From Paragordius varius (taxonomy: Eukaryota > Nematomorpha), in assembly GCA_964247055.1 (NCBI GenBank), contig OZ176050.1, positions 13,206,001 through 13,270,000 on the forward strand: DNA of 64,000 bases. The letters are read 5' to 3'. Under the pieces are notes generated by a model. The model saw only the letters and a list, made by a program, of their open reading frames with translations, made no database searches and was not told the origin of the DNA. This document shows positions 23,300-39,200 of the stretch, piece by piece (positions within the stretch are counted from its first letter, which is position 1; every line of letters begins with the position of its first letter). The position numbers were made by a program, and so were the translations under genes.

Positions 23300-25560
23300 T
23301 TAGGTAAAATTTATTGCTGAAACAAAATTATTTTATTATTTTGTTTATTAACTGTACTAATAAATTATGAGTTATATTATCACAACTGGAAATAAGAGAT
23401 ATTTTTATGTGATAAAATGTGAGAGTATACGATATAGACATAAAAATCCTATAAAATAATATTTTGGTAAAAATAGCGTTCTTATGGTGTTTGATTTAAA
23501 AATAGCGTATTATTTATTATATGTTTTATAAGCAAATTATATGTATTGTATAAAATATGTGCTAAAATTTTTGATAGAAGCCAACAGATTTAATTAAAAT
23601 GTTTTTTTACTTCATTAACTTTTTCTTATTTTATCTTTTGACATATTGAAGTGTTTTCATATCACACAACTTTAATTTGTAAAAACTACAGTTTTGAGAG
23701 TTATTTAGTTAAAATTATCAACCACTGTTCTCATTTATTAGATAAAAAGCTTATTTTTTTAGTTATTTGACTTTAAGCTAAAATTGGGACGGCTCCACAC
23801 GATTGACACGACGGCTGTGAAACGAACGACTGTGTTAAAATCAAAATATATCATGTTTTTTCTGGTAAAATGTAGCCTAAAAGCTTTTTAAATTTAGTTG
23901 TTTACTTTTTTACCATAATATAAATTTATTTGCCTGTCGCATTACACTGTGTCCACAAAAAATAACCTGTTGAAAAATATATATTCTTATAATCAATTGT
24001 AGGATTTTGATAGTGGTTTTGGCTGTGGCGCGAGTAATATAAGAAATTTATTTTGACTTTTGTCGTAGCGCCATATAAAAAAAAATTTGGGCATATTTTA
24101 TGTATTAAATTTTTTTTGATGGGCTAAATGCTTCACTCCAAATAATATCACTAAATTATATCTTAAGCTCCTTAAAGTAAAAGAATATTTTAAAATATTT
24201 CAATTTAGCTGTGGGCTTGCAAATCCCAAATTTTTTTGCTCTAAAATGAACTATTTTTTTAAAAAATAAACGCAAAACGGAATTGGGCGATAAAGTTTTT
24301 AAATATATGTTAAATTTTGATAATTAAAATATTTTTAAAAAAATGCATACTTTTAAACTAAAATTTAATTTTGTAACAAAATTTTGTTGAAGCGTACTTT
24401 GTCCCTTTTTAAGATTGATAAACGATAAAACGCTTTTAGATATTATAAAAACACTTTTTTCATATATTGATGATGAACATTTCTATTACCTAGAATTTTG
24501 ATTAAATATTCGTATTTTCCAATTAATGTCATATATATATTGAGTCTTTTAAAAAATTAACCAAAATTGTAAATTGATTTTTAAATTAAAATTCTGAACC
24601 GGTAGTTTAGAATGATCAATTTATATAAAAGTATTATCTTAATATCTAAAAGCGTTTTTATACCGTTTCTACTAATCCTTAAATAGGAATGAAGTACGCT
24701 TCATAATTTTGCTAAAAAAAGTATGCAATTTTAAAAATATCTTTTTTGATGTCAAAATTTGTAAAATTCAGATATATTTTCTATCAGAATATGGATATTT
24801 TATGAGGTTGTTTATTATAGCCCCCGTTAGGACGTTTTACCGATTTAAAAACTTTAAAAAAAATGGCGCAAAGTTTGGGATAAGAATTTATTTATTATTC
24901 TACCATTTTTAAAACAAATATCTCATTGGGCTATTATCACCTTCGATATGTCTCAGAAATATTAAAAAATTTAATAAAAAGTGTATTAATTTATTTAATG
25001 ATAATTATAAAATTTTACGTTTCATAATTTTCGCACTTTTTCGTTCTAGTTAACTTATTGGGGTTTATATCTTAGAGTTCATTTCAATAAACTACTGTTT
25101 TGAAAGTTATTTTAGTTAAAATTTAAATATAAAAAATGGTTCTCATATATTAGATAAAAAGGCTTATATTTTTTACAGTTTTGTGACTTCTATAGTGAAT
25201 TGGGACAGCTCCAAAACTCGATCAGGACCAACACTCACTAGCATCAATATATATATAAAGTTTTTGCTGATAAAATAGGCTGAAAACTTTCAAAGTTAAT
25301 GATCTACATTTCCTAACATAATATGCATTTATTTGCCTATTATAAAAACGAATTAAAAAATTCAAAAAAAATGGCGGCGATAAAGTTTGAGACTAGGTTT
25401 ATTTACAATTTTACATTCTTTAAAAAAAATTATAATGCGCCTAAAAGACTAAAGAAAGCATATTTTAAATACGGCTTAATGCCTTAAATACTTTTTAAAA
25501 TATTCAAATTTCAAATCGTTTTTAGATATAATACCCCAAGGAGTGTTATTTTTATCAATT
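23300..25560. repeat. Intergenic DNA with degenerate R4-family copies
   Basis: Two recognisable copies, about 23675-24280 and 25065-25560, share AAACTACTGTTTTGA, AATTGGGACAGCTCC and AAAATGGCGGCGATAAAGTT-type motifs. No exons were seen. The kelch promoter, and any upstream kelch exon, would lie at the left of this stretch. Confidence 0.55.
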
Positions 25561-25576
25561 TTATAAAATTTAGATT

Positions 25577-25615
<39 letters not shown>

Positions 25616-25629
25616 TGTATACCTAAGAC

Positions 25630-26095
25630 AATTTAAAAAGAAATCAATTATTTATTTAATTCAAAATATTGTCCATTGGCTTCAACACATTCTGGACATC
25701 TCTCAGGTAATATATGGTTGTACCGGAAAAGTCAGTTGTCTTGGTCTTAGAAATTAATAAAGGGCTTCCCTGCAAGGGTTAGCTTCATCGATGCAAAGTA
25801 GTTTTAGTCAAATGGCGCCAGGTTTAGCGGATGCGGAAAATTTTCCTATCGAAAAAATATTAAGTTGTTTTTCATTTTTGCTGTGCGGGATAAAGCATTG
25901 TCATGTAACAAAATCACTTTGCCACATTTTCTTCATTCCTGTTGTTTTTCGATTAATGCATGTTAGGTATTTGTTACCAATTGTGTTGTGGACCACACGG
26001 GATTTTAAAATTCCATACCAATTTGGTTGCACCAGACAAGATTCTGCGAAGATTATTAACACTTTATGACTGTTTTATTGTTTTTGTCCGCGATG
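25630..26095 (-). pseudogene. Broken mariner-type transposase
   Basis: On the minus strand, translation gives mariner signatures in order: WYGIL, TIGNKYLTCINRK, LLHDNALSRTAK (the second catalytic D), PHPLNLAPFD (the third D), then LPERCPECVEANGQYFEL at the C-terminus. The frame is interrupted by several stops and frame changes. The spacing between the two catalytic D residues is near 30, short of the usual 34. The N-terminal DNA-binding half is not recognisable. A long-dead DNA transposon between two R4 copies. Confidence 0.85.
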
Positions 26096-26590
26096 ACATA
26101 TTGGGGTAGTTTTATATCCCAGAGCTTAATCTTGTAATTAAACTACTGTTTTGAAATTTGTTAAAATTTAATTATATCAAACATTGTTCTGTATTAGATA
26201 TAAGAATTTATATTCTTTAGAGTTTCGTATATTTTATAGTCAATTGGAAGAGTCCAAAATATAATTATACTACAGCTGTTTAAAATCAATAAATATCAAT
26301 TTTCTGCTGGTAAAAAGCAACCAGAGAGCTAAAAGCTGATTATGTACATTTTTAAACCATAATATAAATGAATTTGCTTATTGTATTAGAGAATACAAAA
26401 TAATTACGGAAAAATGGCGGCGAAAAAGTTGGAGATGGGGATTTTTTCCAAATTCTACTTTTTTAAAAAAACTTTTTATATTATGCATTTAAAAGCCTAG
26501 AGAAAGCTTATTTTTAAATTCATCCTAACAGCTTAAATACTTTTTAAGATATTCAAATCGCTCGGGAATATAAAATCACCCTGAAGTGAA
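26096..26590. repeat. R4-family copy right of the mariner fossil
   Basis: It begins TTGGGGTAGTTTTATATCCC, continues with AAACTACTGTTTTGA and ends near AAAAATGGCGGCGAAAAAGT and GGAGATGGGG. It matches the copy at 25.1 kb across most of its length. Confidence 0.65.
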
Positions 26591-27245
26591 GACTTCCAAT
26601 TAGATCTTCAGTAAAATTACCACATATTTTTTATTATGTAAAGTCATGTTTTTGAATCTTATTATTTAAATTTTATTTTACTCATAAAATCTCGTGCAAA
26701 AATTAGGTTATATAAATTCTTTATTGTGCCGTGGCCTAAAATATTAGGTCTCTTAATCACACTATATTAACTTGATTTTATAGTTTAAAATAATTTATTG
26801 GAAAAATTTCAATTTGAAACGACATTGTTTCAATTAAATCAATTAAATATATATATATATATATATGTATTAACCGATAACAATATAATTATTACGTTAA
26901 TACATTTTTCATTTCCACTGAATTTCTTTGTTAAAAGATATCAAATTACATTCATTTATCAAGTATTTGAAACCATTAACATGTATGATATATATTTTGC
27001 AATTAACAATGTGTCATTTTAAAACCACCTTTCTAAAAGCGTTTACTCCCGGATTTTAAAATGTATTTCATTATTAGACAATTATTGAAATGCATTTGCT
27101 TGTATTGTAAAAATTATTAATATATATTTAGCGAAAATTTACAAATAAGAATCGATATGATTTCAATTAGTATTATTGTAAGGTGTCTAATATATATTTC
27201 CACATTACATTAGACATCTTGATAGTTGAAAAGGTTATTTAAATT

Positions 27246-27276
27246 ACAGTCATGTCTCCTTTATTTTATCAAAATA
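27246..27276 (+). mobile_element. R1 solo end
   Basis: ACAGTCATGTCTCCTTTATT followed by TTATCAAAAT. Only the left terminus of R1 is present. Confidence 0.6.
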
Positions 27277-27289
27277 ATGAAAATTGGGG

Positions 27290-30270
27290 CTTTTTCCAAA
27301 TATTTTCTTACATATTTTTTTTATTCCCAATAACCAACATATCACTTTACTGTATTAATTGCTATTTAACTTACCAACTTTAAGTATTCATTTATTCATT
27401 CATAAAAATGTTATCCTTAAATTAATGTGTATAGACTTAATATACCCTTTTCGTTTTACATATGAAGGTATAATACTTTTCTTTTCTCTTTTTTAGTGTA
27501 TGATTAATAAAATTATAAATTTTATTTTTTGATACTTGTTGTTACAGACCTACTACGCACACACACTAACATATAAAAAATAATGTTAGGGTCACTTTTA
27601 AAGCACTCCTTACTGGAGATTATGCATTACAGAAAATTTATACACATTTATTTCTTACATCTTACTGTGTTTATAAAGCAAAACAATGTAATATATAAAT
27701 GTTGCATAAAATATAAATTACATTTAAAAATGTATGTGTATGTGTGAGTGTATAAAAATAGCGCTTTTTCTTTTTCGCGTTTTTTTATTTTATTTTTTGG
27801 TTATTAGGATTCATGTTTTGTGTCCATTGTAACACAATTTGAATTTTTATGTACAATTTCAATTTTCATTCATAAAATTGTATAGTGCTAAAACCACTTT
27901 TTAAAATTCAATCGAAAAAATCTAATTTTATTTTAAAACATCGACTTTATTATATATTTTATTGGGACACATTCTCCATAATTCATTTTTGAGGTTTATT
28001 TTCTTCATAAACCATATCCGACAAATGAATAAATTATTACAATTTATATAAAAGAACATTGTTACCATCTTATAATGATGTAGACATAAACACCAAATTT
28101 ATTCTACTCAAATTTACGGCGCCGCAGTTTATCTTGTTTCATAAATCATCCTTTTTAACTACAAAACATCTTTAATACGGAATTTTCGGTTATAAACCAC
28201 AAAACTGCCACTATTCATAAGAAATATTTTGAATGGAGAAAATACAAAATTCTCCCAAAAATATTTTGGACAACAGGACTAGAGTGTGAAAACATTAAAA
28301 CAATAATGTATATTATTATCAACACACTGGAAAATTTTATAAATATATATTAATATATACATGCAAAGAGGTTTTTGAACCTTGCATCCCCCAATGTATA
28401 AATATATATATAAATACAAAAATGATGAGCTTTATAGCTGGCTATCATTATCTTTTTTGTGTCTTACTTATTGCTCCCCCCTCCAAAAAATCTATCTTGA
28501 AACATCATACATGATATTACAAATTTAATGGACAATAAAACTTTTATATATTCCGGCAAAACAGATTTTAACATTTTATGATTTCAACGCCCGTTAAATT
28601 CTTATCAATGTGCGATTATATTTTTAAAAAATTTATATTCGATAAATTACAAATTTTCTATTCCCCACATCAAGTATATATCCCCAAGTAAAATTAATTA
28701 ACACGGGCAAAAATTAATTATATTTTGTTGTGTGTTATGATTTAACCCAAATATCATGTTATTATAATAACCTATCAGACTTTAATTACACACAAACATA
28801 TAATTGATTTTTTTAAATTAGTTTCTCATTAACTTGTTGCTACTTTTTTAATTAAATTTTTTTCCCAAATTTGATTTGATTTTTCATTTGATATAAATTC
28901 ATGGTAGGTATACTATTGATTTCCAATAAATATGTTCGTTTTTTGTGTCCACCCCTCCAAAAGACCCTATCCTATCTCCAATATTAGTATTTTTTAATTT
29001 TAGAGAAAAGCACTCTTTTATATATTATAGCGTGTTTTTGCAGATATTTGTACATAAGCAAAATGTAATAACAGTTGTTTCATAAAAATGTAATCGTTTC
29101 TATGATTTTCTAAAAATTATTTTTTCTGTTTGTATTTGGATATAGTACATAGATTCATAATTTCACATTTTATTTTCCCATAAATTTAAGCATACATACT
29201 CAAACAGTAACATGTGGTTTTGTCTGGTTACTATAAATAAATTTAATATAATTAAAATCTGAAATGTATACAACATTAATAAAATTTATTTAACCCTAAT
29301 TATGGGGGAGATATAAATACCCAATTATAATCTTGTTATAATTTTCTTAAATATTTTTTTAAATTAAAATATATATACCAATTTACGGAATCTTGCCTAA
29401 GTGAACAGACGAAAATTCTGCCGCACGCTTTTTTTTTCAATTTCCTTTGTTCTTATAAAGATTCAAATTTATATCAATACTTTTACATTTAGCGTTTTAA
29501 TTAGAGACAGGGAGAGGTTTATTAAACTTTCTTTTTATATCTGTATGTAAAATATGGAAAAATAAAATTAATTTTCTCACATAAGTGTGTATTTACATAC
29601 ATATTATGATAAAAAAATAATTTACCTTTTGCAAATTTATTTAACGATAAATGTACATAATCAGCTGTTGGGAAAGGTTGATTTTTAGCAAAAACTTTCA
29701 AGATTAAGAAATCATTGTACTAATCTAAACTCTATAAAACAAAGAACGAAAGGAAAAATCTCGTGTAAATCCATCATGATTATAAAAATTGTAATTATGC
29801 TACTTTGTATTACTAGTGAGATGGTTATCTATAAACTATTATGAATACTAATAATATTTAATATTTTCTTAACCAATAAATTATTTGTTAAACAATGTTT
29901 AGGTGAATACTATATAATGGATTTTATGTAATTAAACCAAGTATTAAGAGTATCTTACTTGATTATAAAAAATTAGCTTATTTATTTAATACTTTATTAA
30001 TGCATTCAAATGCAACTCAGAGTAGACATAGTATCTCCATTCCTTATATGTAATAAAAATAACATGCAAATCGTAATTATGTTACATATAATTAATCATT
30101 TTATCAGATAAGTTATATCACAAAGAAAAAGTAAATAAATTTTATTTCAAAATTATATTTTTTTAACGCATTTTAGAGAGAACGAAACAAAATTTATGTA
30201 ACTCATCATTCGTATATCCTATTTTAACGGATTAACCCGTTGATAAGTTAAAAGCAAAAAGTTTTTAAAC
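27290..30270. other. Intergenic region upstream of the cadherin, no gene seen
   Basis: Very A+T-rich, no exon-like open frame on either strand. The cadherin promoter and any non-coding first exon presumably lie in its right part. Confidence 0.45.
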
Positions 30271-33200
30271 ATGGGCAGATTCACAATGAAGAAATCTATT
30301 CAAATTTTCATTTATCTTGTCTGTTGGATAATTTTGGACGTTCAATGGGCAAGGTCAGACCCCACACTGTACAAATTTCCGCGTAAGCTTTATAATTACG
30401 CTCTTGGTGAAAACCCGGAACCGGGTCAATTTGCTCAACCAATCTTACAAACGGTTTCTGCTGATTTAGTAGTCGATAGCAATGCTGAAATGTTGACTAA
30501 TTTATACTTAGGCATTCCAATCGCTTCTAATAATACTTTGGAACCTCCACAAATTTTGGATTATAAATTCTCAATCATAGCTATTGATGGGTATCCAATA
30601 TTATTGAATGATAATGAAGATGTTCATCAAAATAATAAATTTGGGCATGTTGCAAATGCCATGTTTAAACTTGAAGTACGGATGATTGGATCATATTTTT
30701 TGGGTTTAGCCCTTAGACCTCGGAAATCGATGGTTGAACTTATCAATAGGGAACGTAAGAGTGTTTACAATATTGAAGTACAAAGTCAAATACATGTACT
30801 TAGCCATCAAAATAAAAAAACGCTTTATGAAGATTGGACAGTCATTCGTCTGCTCATTCTTGATAAAAACGATATGGCACCATTTTTTGAAACTTCTGAC
30901 CTGGCATATTACATAACATTAACGGATGAAACTCAACCATTTACAACCTTATTAAGGGTTAGGGCTTGGGATGCGGATTCTGGAATTAACTCTCACATTC
31001 GATTTAGGTATATTTTTTAGAAAAAAATATTTATTTTTGTTTTAACATTCGACAAAGAATACTAGTTGTATGGAAAATTTATGTTTTAGATACATTGAAT
31101 TATTGCTGGATTTAAATTAATTTATCTTAATTAATTTATATCCTTTATTTTATAATTTTACAAACCGTATAGATATAAATAATTTTATGTTAATTATCCC
31201 ATTTTGGAAAAACATTTTACAAAAATAAATGTTATGATTTTTAATCAGGACACCATCATGTTACAACATTTTTTAAATCCATCAACAAAAGACAAATTAA
31301 TTATTATATATTTAAAAAAACACAAAAACGTCTGTGTAAAATTCAATATGAGTCACCACACATTTTGAACTTTTATTGTATGATACAAATTTATAACGCT
31401 AATTGTGAAAATTAATATTCCTTTTTTTGTCATTTAGAAAGTAAAAATTTTTTTTATAAAAACCATAAATTTAAAAAATATAGATAGTCTAGCAAGCATA
31501 ATATATTTGGCTTTTATACTTTGACTGCAATAAAAACTACATTGTTGCATTTTAGATTGATTAAATTGCACTTTATTTTCACTAAGTGCACCTAATTTCA
31601 GATATTACACACAGTTAGATATTTATGAAGATTCATAATTGAAAAATGTGACAATAGCTTTGCAATTACTGTCAAATTTGTTCATTAGCATTAATAATCT
31701 TATATTTTTCACTTATAATTATATATAAAATACAAATTGGATTTTTAAATTAACCAGTTTTGAATTAAAACAGGGGTGTTTAACGCCCATCTTTTTTTCA
31801 AAAAATACACCTGGAGAAATATAAGGGATAATTATTTTTTTAGATTCTAAACACAAGACTGTAAAATGCAAACACAATATAATTTTATAGTCTCATGCTA
31901 ATTGATAGACTTATTCATTAAATTTGTTTAATAGATATATACGCAAGTGTTTGAAAATTATAGATTTTCATATTTTTAGCGGGCCGCATGCTACCCGTAT
32001 GTTGAACTAATATCATTAACTAATTTCTAAAATATTTTTTTGACCAATTTCAAAATAGTCTTTCGGAACATGCCTGTTTACAACAAGCCATTGAAATTGA
32101 TCCATATATGGGTAATTTATTCATAACTCAATCACCATCGGATCTTTTTCAATGTTTTCATTCCCAAAACGGTACGATTACCATGCACATTTTGGCATCT
32201 GATAGTGCTCCACTTGCCACCAGAAAGTCTAACCTAATACCGCTAATTATAAATTATAAAGTATGACTCAGTTTTCTAAATTTAGTTTAACACATCTTTT
32301 TTTAGTTAATATAAGAGAGTAATATGGTAATTAACATTTTTAAATTTGAAAAAAAGTTATTTTAAACGTATAAATTCGTACCCACGCATTTAAGAATTAA
32401 TTATATTTTACCACACACACAGCCAAATAATATAAATTTTACAATGTTAGCGGGTAAATTTCTAAAAATAGATATTGTTTTTTATAAATTTAAAGTTAGA
32501 ATATGCTTAATTTTGAGATAAATCAAACATCTTACCAAAATGTAAACTTTGTTTATAAAAAGCTAATAGCGCATTTATTAATATCATAAATTGATTTGTT
32601 TGGTAACTGTTTTTGAAAAGTAATTGATTAAGAAATAATTTATACATCATCTTTGTTTTAAATTAGATGTCTTCCAAAACAATCCAGCCCTTATTGGATA
32701 TAATCGAAATCCCCGAATCTCGAATAACGGAAATATTACGTGAGAAACTTCATGCTAAATCATTATTAGCCATGTCAGACGATTCATTTTTGAATTATCG
32801 TCTGCCGCTTGCCATGATAAATATCATGTGTCCCGATAAAATTTTCGATTCGAAAACATGTTTCCTGCCAAAAAATTCGCTAGAGATTAAAGTTCTCTCC
32901 AATATTGTCAAAGATTTTATTTATTTAACAGAATTAAATTCTGATTTACCAAATATGGACCATAAATTTACGGAATTTGAATGGTATTCTGAAAAATTTG
33001 ATCTATTGAAAATGGAAGATGGAAAAGGAATATTATATTTGTTAGAAATTAAAATTGACAAATTCTTTACATTCATCGGTAATAATCAACATCTCAAATT
33101 TGCATTTATTAATAAACTAACATTCAATTGCACATATTCTATCATTCAACGATATGATTCATCCCCACACACAAAGTTCATTAGTGAATTAATCACGCTT

Positions 33201-36200
33201 CAAAATTTTCATAATTCGATTCTCAAAATCATGTTAACACCTACTCTGGATAACAAAATATTTTCTGAGCCATTAATCTTACCCGAATTGCAGCCAGAAA
33301 ATTCACCGATATGGAATGCACAATTAAATACGGGAAATTTTCTTCAAGGTAAATATATATATATATATATATATAATGGTGACATATTTTAAATTTTGAA
33401 AAATATTTGATTCATTTTGAAAAATACAAAAAAACCCTGATGTGTTTTTCTTCTAACATATTTCATTCTTTTTAAACTTTGTATAATTTAGCATGTGGCT
33501 TACTTCATTACCGAATAACAACAGGTAATACTTTTGGACTTTTTGCAATCAATCGAGTCAACGGCCTGATATTTTATAAAAAGAAAGCCTCACATTTATA
33601 TCGCTACATTACTAACAAAGACCCGTTTTCAAATATTACGCTATCAAATACAAAAACTTATAATCAAAAGGATCCCGCATTCCTACAAACTTATGAGCTA
33701 TTTATTCAAGTAATTCCAATTATAAAGAAGAACATTAGGCATCGCCATAAAGTTTTGTCTCGAAACCCATATTCTCTTGCCAATAGATACCGAAAAAGAA
33801 TGGATTCTTTCCAAAACATTCCTGCCATTTGTGAAAACTTGCCACGTTTATTTACTAAGGACAAGTTGGCCCTTGGTATGATTATAATAAATTAGGGAAA
33901 AATAATTTATATTTAATGTGTAATATTTATCAACACGCGCTTTATAAATTTAACATATGATTGTTAAATATTGAAAAATATTGCGAATATTTATTTTCAA
34001 TAATATAACAAGTATGGCATTTTGTGTAATTGAAAATTTATTTAAAGGCGGGTTTTAGTCGATTTTATTGATTAAATGTGAATATTGGGCGGGCCTGTTC
34101 TTATATTTGGACTATAGTTATATATGACTTTCAAAACTGTAAATATTTATATTTTATATAATATGTTTTATTGAAAATATTGAATATAGGGCTAATACAC
34201 CTCTAACAGAGTTCTTAATTATAAAAATATAACGAGAAATTTATATTATAAAAAATACACTATTTTTATAAATATAGAACCAGATTCCAAGACTCTCCGC
34301 ATTCATATAACTGATTCGAACAATCACATTCCCGCATTCATTACACCAATGCCGCAACAAGATAGTGTTGCTATAAATCTCACATTTCCAAACAGCTCAG
34401 AATCAATTGAACCAATAAAAGTTTACAATGTTAAGGAAAGAATTATAGATAAAGATTTTGGCATTAATGCAAACCATTTTTTTGGAATGTGGCCGATTGA
34501 TGATGGATTCACACTTAATATCTTGCCAAAAAATCACGGATACTTGGTAAATAATGTTACTTTCAACTCTTTCGGTGATGGAACAATATTATCGATTGAC
34601 ACCTTTTCCGGAATAATAAGTTTAAACACCACAATCATAGGCTCAACATTAAAAGCTATAAATGTTTCGGCTCAAATTTATGTTAAATTAACTAAATTAT
34701 ATCTGATTCGGGTTACGGATAAAGGCAGTTTTCCTCATCGTCTCAGCAATACGCTTTTGTTAACGCTTACAGTGAATGTAAATCAAAATAACAGTTATAC
34801 GCATGATATTATTGAAGCATTTAATAAAGATCCAAACGTTAAACATCTTTATTCACATCATCGTGTTCCTGAAATAGAAGTGGAGTTTAATTCTGAATTT
34901 TTGGCCCTACATGATAATGAACAACCAACGGTTATGATATTCGATTTTTTCCGTGAAATATTAAAATCGCATAACATCCAACCCGGAACATTTTTACTGT
35001 CCAAAAAGCTGTTTAAGATCCAATTCGCTTGGGATATGAACATGCCTCAATGCTTGGAATTGGACGTTGATAACGGAATTATATATTTCATTAACAATTT
35101 TGATTGTAAACAGGTATTCAATAATTCCTCAGTTTTAAAGCCATCTATGAATGTTTTAATAATTGATATAAACCAAAAAAAGCTTTTGTCCAAAATTGTA
35201 CTCGCTTTTGCAATCAATTCAAAAGAATCTACTAAGCAGGTCCCATCTAAAAATCTCAATGTTTTCATGAACGACAAAAACATAAAAAATAAAATCAACC
35301 AAATTGATGCATTTATAAATTATTTGAAGGATCTCAAATCACCATTAAAGCATTTATTAACCTTGGAATGTTCTGATGACAATAAAATTTTTACTTCTTT
35401 GACCGTTTTTAACATCCAGCATTTGTTGGAAAAATTATTACCCGAAAAATTTACAGATACTTTTGATGTCATTAGTTCGTTTCCAGATGTATATATGACA
35501 TTTCTTTTACCACATTATGCGAACAATAAAGACGTAAACCATTTCCGTATAAATATTACGGCATACGAAATCGTATTATTATCAGCATCTAACTTTTGCC
35601 ATTCTACTTTACCAAAACAAAAAGCTTTAGCCATGGATTTTTCACTGATTCTTAATCAATATTCCAAACATAATTTATTATCTTCTACTCGCCAAACATC
35701 TCAGTCAAATGCACAAAAAGAAATATTTCAAATCCCTATATATTTGATGGTGGAATTTATTAATGTAAGATCTCAGATCTCACCAAAAATGTCATCCGTA
35801 AAAACGTTTGATTTTGTTTTAGATTTCGAAAAGATGGCTAAATCTCAAAACTCATTTCAAATAGGTCAATTGATTATGGAGCCATTTATACCTTCGTTTG
35901 AAAATCATAAATTTCCCCCTTTTATAACTTGTGAACAAGACGGAAGAATGTTGTTTCAAAAGGCAAAGTTTTTAGAAACCTATAATCCAAACTCTATCGA
36001 AAACTTTATAAATGCAATAACAAGAACAGATTATTCTGTCCGCATAAATGAAACTCATTCCACTGTATTGAAATTTGAAATTAAAAATCCCGAATATATA
36101 CTACGAATGTTACACGAAAAACATCTAAATATTTACACTCAGAGCTTATCATTTAAGGTTAATTTAGACGTTCCAGCTAATTCATATATTGGAACTATTT

Positions 36201-39200
36201 TTTTGAACCCAGATACAATAACCTTTAAAGAATGTTGGAAACTATGTCAAGCTATATCACCATTATCTATGTGCCAACAAAAATACTCCTTATTATCTAA
36301 CTCAAGTGCTTCTTCCAAAGCCAAAGTACATATTGTTAAAAATATTAACCATAAATTACGCCATACCCATAAGTTTCACCATAGAAATGATTACAACCAA
36401 TATTTTAGCATAAATCCTAACACTGGTCGAATGTATGTTAGTAAAATATTTCCGCCTCATTGGTTTGAATCTTTCGATGATGCCATAATTCAAAGTGTAT
36501 ATTTGCAAGTTGAGCAAACTTTTACCTGTCTTAAAAATACCGATGACGGTAATGGTAATGGTAATGACGAGAATATTTCCCCGAAAAGGAATTCAGATAT
36601 AATTTTATCCAAAACGTTATATGACATTAGAATAGATGTATGGAAACCACCATACCTAAATTATAATAATCCGGTTATAACTGGTGCTGAATCTCTAATT
36701 CACGATAAAGTGGGCAACAATGTCCCGCATTGGGAATTCGTTAATGGTATCAATGAAATAAATTTAACAATCCCAACAAATCTTTTTATGTTGGCGGCGA
36801 TTAAACATGAAACACAAAAAGATTTTAAAATTTTGCAATTATTAGCCGAAGATTTAGACACTGGCCTAACATCACCTAAACTACGGTTTGAACTCAGATA
36901 TGATTTACACGCTAATTATGGTAAGGAATTCCCACTCATTACTTCGTTTCCATATAAATGGCCATGGAAGTTATTGAAAATTAATTCAAATACAGGTAAA
37001 TCCCATTTTCCTGTTAGATTTTTGTTTTATATTTTTGTTTTACATTCACATTTGGTAAAGATTAATGGTATTAACCGAAAATTTATGTTTAAATAAATTT
37101 ATTTATTGATGAATTTCAATACAATCAATTTTTTATCTGTTATATCATATCAAACGGCATATTTATCAAGTAACATATTTTTTGAATTAAATTTATTATG
37201 TTTAAAAAATTTAGCTAATCTTATTAGACATTTTAGGCTAAAATATATCAAAAACAGTGAAATGAATATTTATCTAAGAGCATTAACATATATTATTTAT
37301 ATACAAAAATCGACTATCGTTCAAAATATAGAAAAAATATTGATAAATATAAACTAACAATATCTTTCGTATATTTAAATTTGTTTTATTGTGATTATAA
37401 GAATTAAGTTTAATTTAATTAACAATTTTTTCCCATATTTAGTATGAAAAATAGTATATTATTTCTTTTATTTGTCAAAATTTTGATAATTCTTTTTAGG
37501 AGAAATCTCTTTACGCATAAATTCATGTCAATTATATTCAATGCCGCAACATCAACTACAAATTCATTTTTTGGCCCAAATATCTGATGATAAATGTGGT
37601 TATAAACATATACTTAACAATAATCTATGCCCACCTGTTCAATATATTCGACAATCATATGTGCCTATAATTTTGAACCTTAATATAAAAGATCCTTATA
37701 TTTCCACACCCTCTGTAAAAGACTCTGATACATTTTGTACATTTCGGAAACCGGCATATAAATTTTATTTATCAAGATCTGATCTAAAATCCAATAGCAA
37801 TAGCAATTTAACTTTCTTAATAAATTTGTCCAAAGAAATTAGTTTACTCAAAGGTCCATATTTCAACGCAACATTTGCAACTAATATTGAAACAAATACA
37901 AAATATTTATGGTATTTGAGTGGAGATGATTCCCAATATTTTACCATGGATAACTTTGGTAATTTTTTATTTTTCAAATAATGATTGATTTTTTACAATA
38001 TAGATTTTTTTAATATTAATTTTTTTCACGTGTAGGTATCCTCAATTTTAATCACAAATTACTATTGGCTGATGTGTCGTTTAACAAATTTGTATATCGT
38101 GTAACGGTAATTATTTATGCATTATTATTTATTATTTTAACAATTTAATATTTTTAACTAAAATGTATATGTAGGGATAACTATAATTTATTATTTTTTT
38201 ATACTTTTATATATAGGTCAATGCATATTTGAAGGGTAGCAAAATTATGTGTCGAACTCATATATTTTTAACGCTACAACCTTCTCCAGAAAGGAGAATT
38301 ACACAAACTAATCATTTTCAAACATTCCCAATTTTTCCAAAGGTATGTTTTATTGCATTTACAATTTGATATATGGATTAAGCCTTTTATACACAAAAAA
38401 TATAATCTTATATCTGTTTATTTTCGTTAAATTTACTGTTATATTGGAAATTTTTAAAGGGTTACAAAATTTATTTATTTTGTTAAATAAAAAATATTTA
38501 TTTTTCGAACCGATATTTTTGATTACATTCCATTTACGAAATTTCGCTTTTATCAAATTTATCTCTCTACTAATATGCCAATTTATTTTTAGAATCATTT
38601 TTCGGCACAATCCTTACATAACGCGGATATAATGCTCAAATTATCTTATTTACCTGTGTTGGATGCTAAAATATTATCTTTCTCAAACAAAACACAAATT
38701 ACTTACGATTTTGATGTGGCCAGTATGCTTGAATCGAACAATCAAATGAATAGGGATGAATTTGATATTGATATAAAACCATTTATGACATCACCAAAAA
38801 TGCGAATAGCGCGTGAACCTAAAATCGATGAAAAATTTTTACCAATCAAATTTTGGATTGAAGTTCCAACCCGCTCTGATAACTCATTCGAAAATAATGA
38901 TAATACTGATGATTTTAGCTTAATTTTTTTTCTCAATCAACATTCCGGAATGATTTATGTCAAACCTATTTACGGAACTCTAAGTTTACTACAAACCAAT
39001 AGCTACAATTCACCGCGCAAAGATTTATACTTGGAATATATGTATTCAAGAAAATTCGTGATTGAGGTATATTAACATTGCATTGATTTTGTTGTTAATA
39101 GGAAATTTAGTAATTATATTTGTTTTAAAATGATGTGGAATTTATGTTTTTTCTCTGATTTTTTTTGTATAAAATATAAAACGGCGCTATTTTAATTACA

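Noticed and set aside
25791-26069. 92-codon plus-strand frame
   Set aside because: It is antisense to the mariner transposase remnant, whose protein signatures are on the minus strand.
34858-35298. Minus-strand frames inside cadherin exon 5, and similar shadows at 38742, 42982, 49425, 53523 and 57021
   Set aside because: They are antisense to exons whose plus-strand frame joins in phase with its neighbours.
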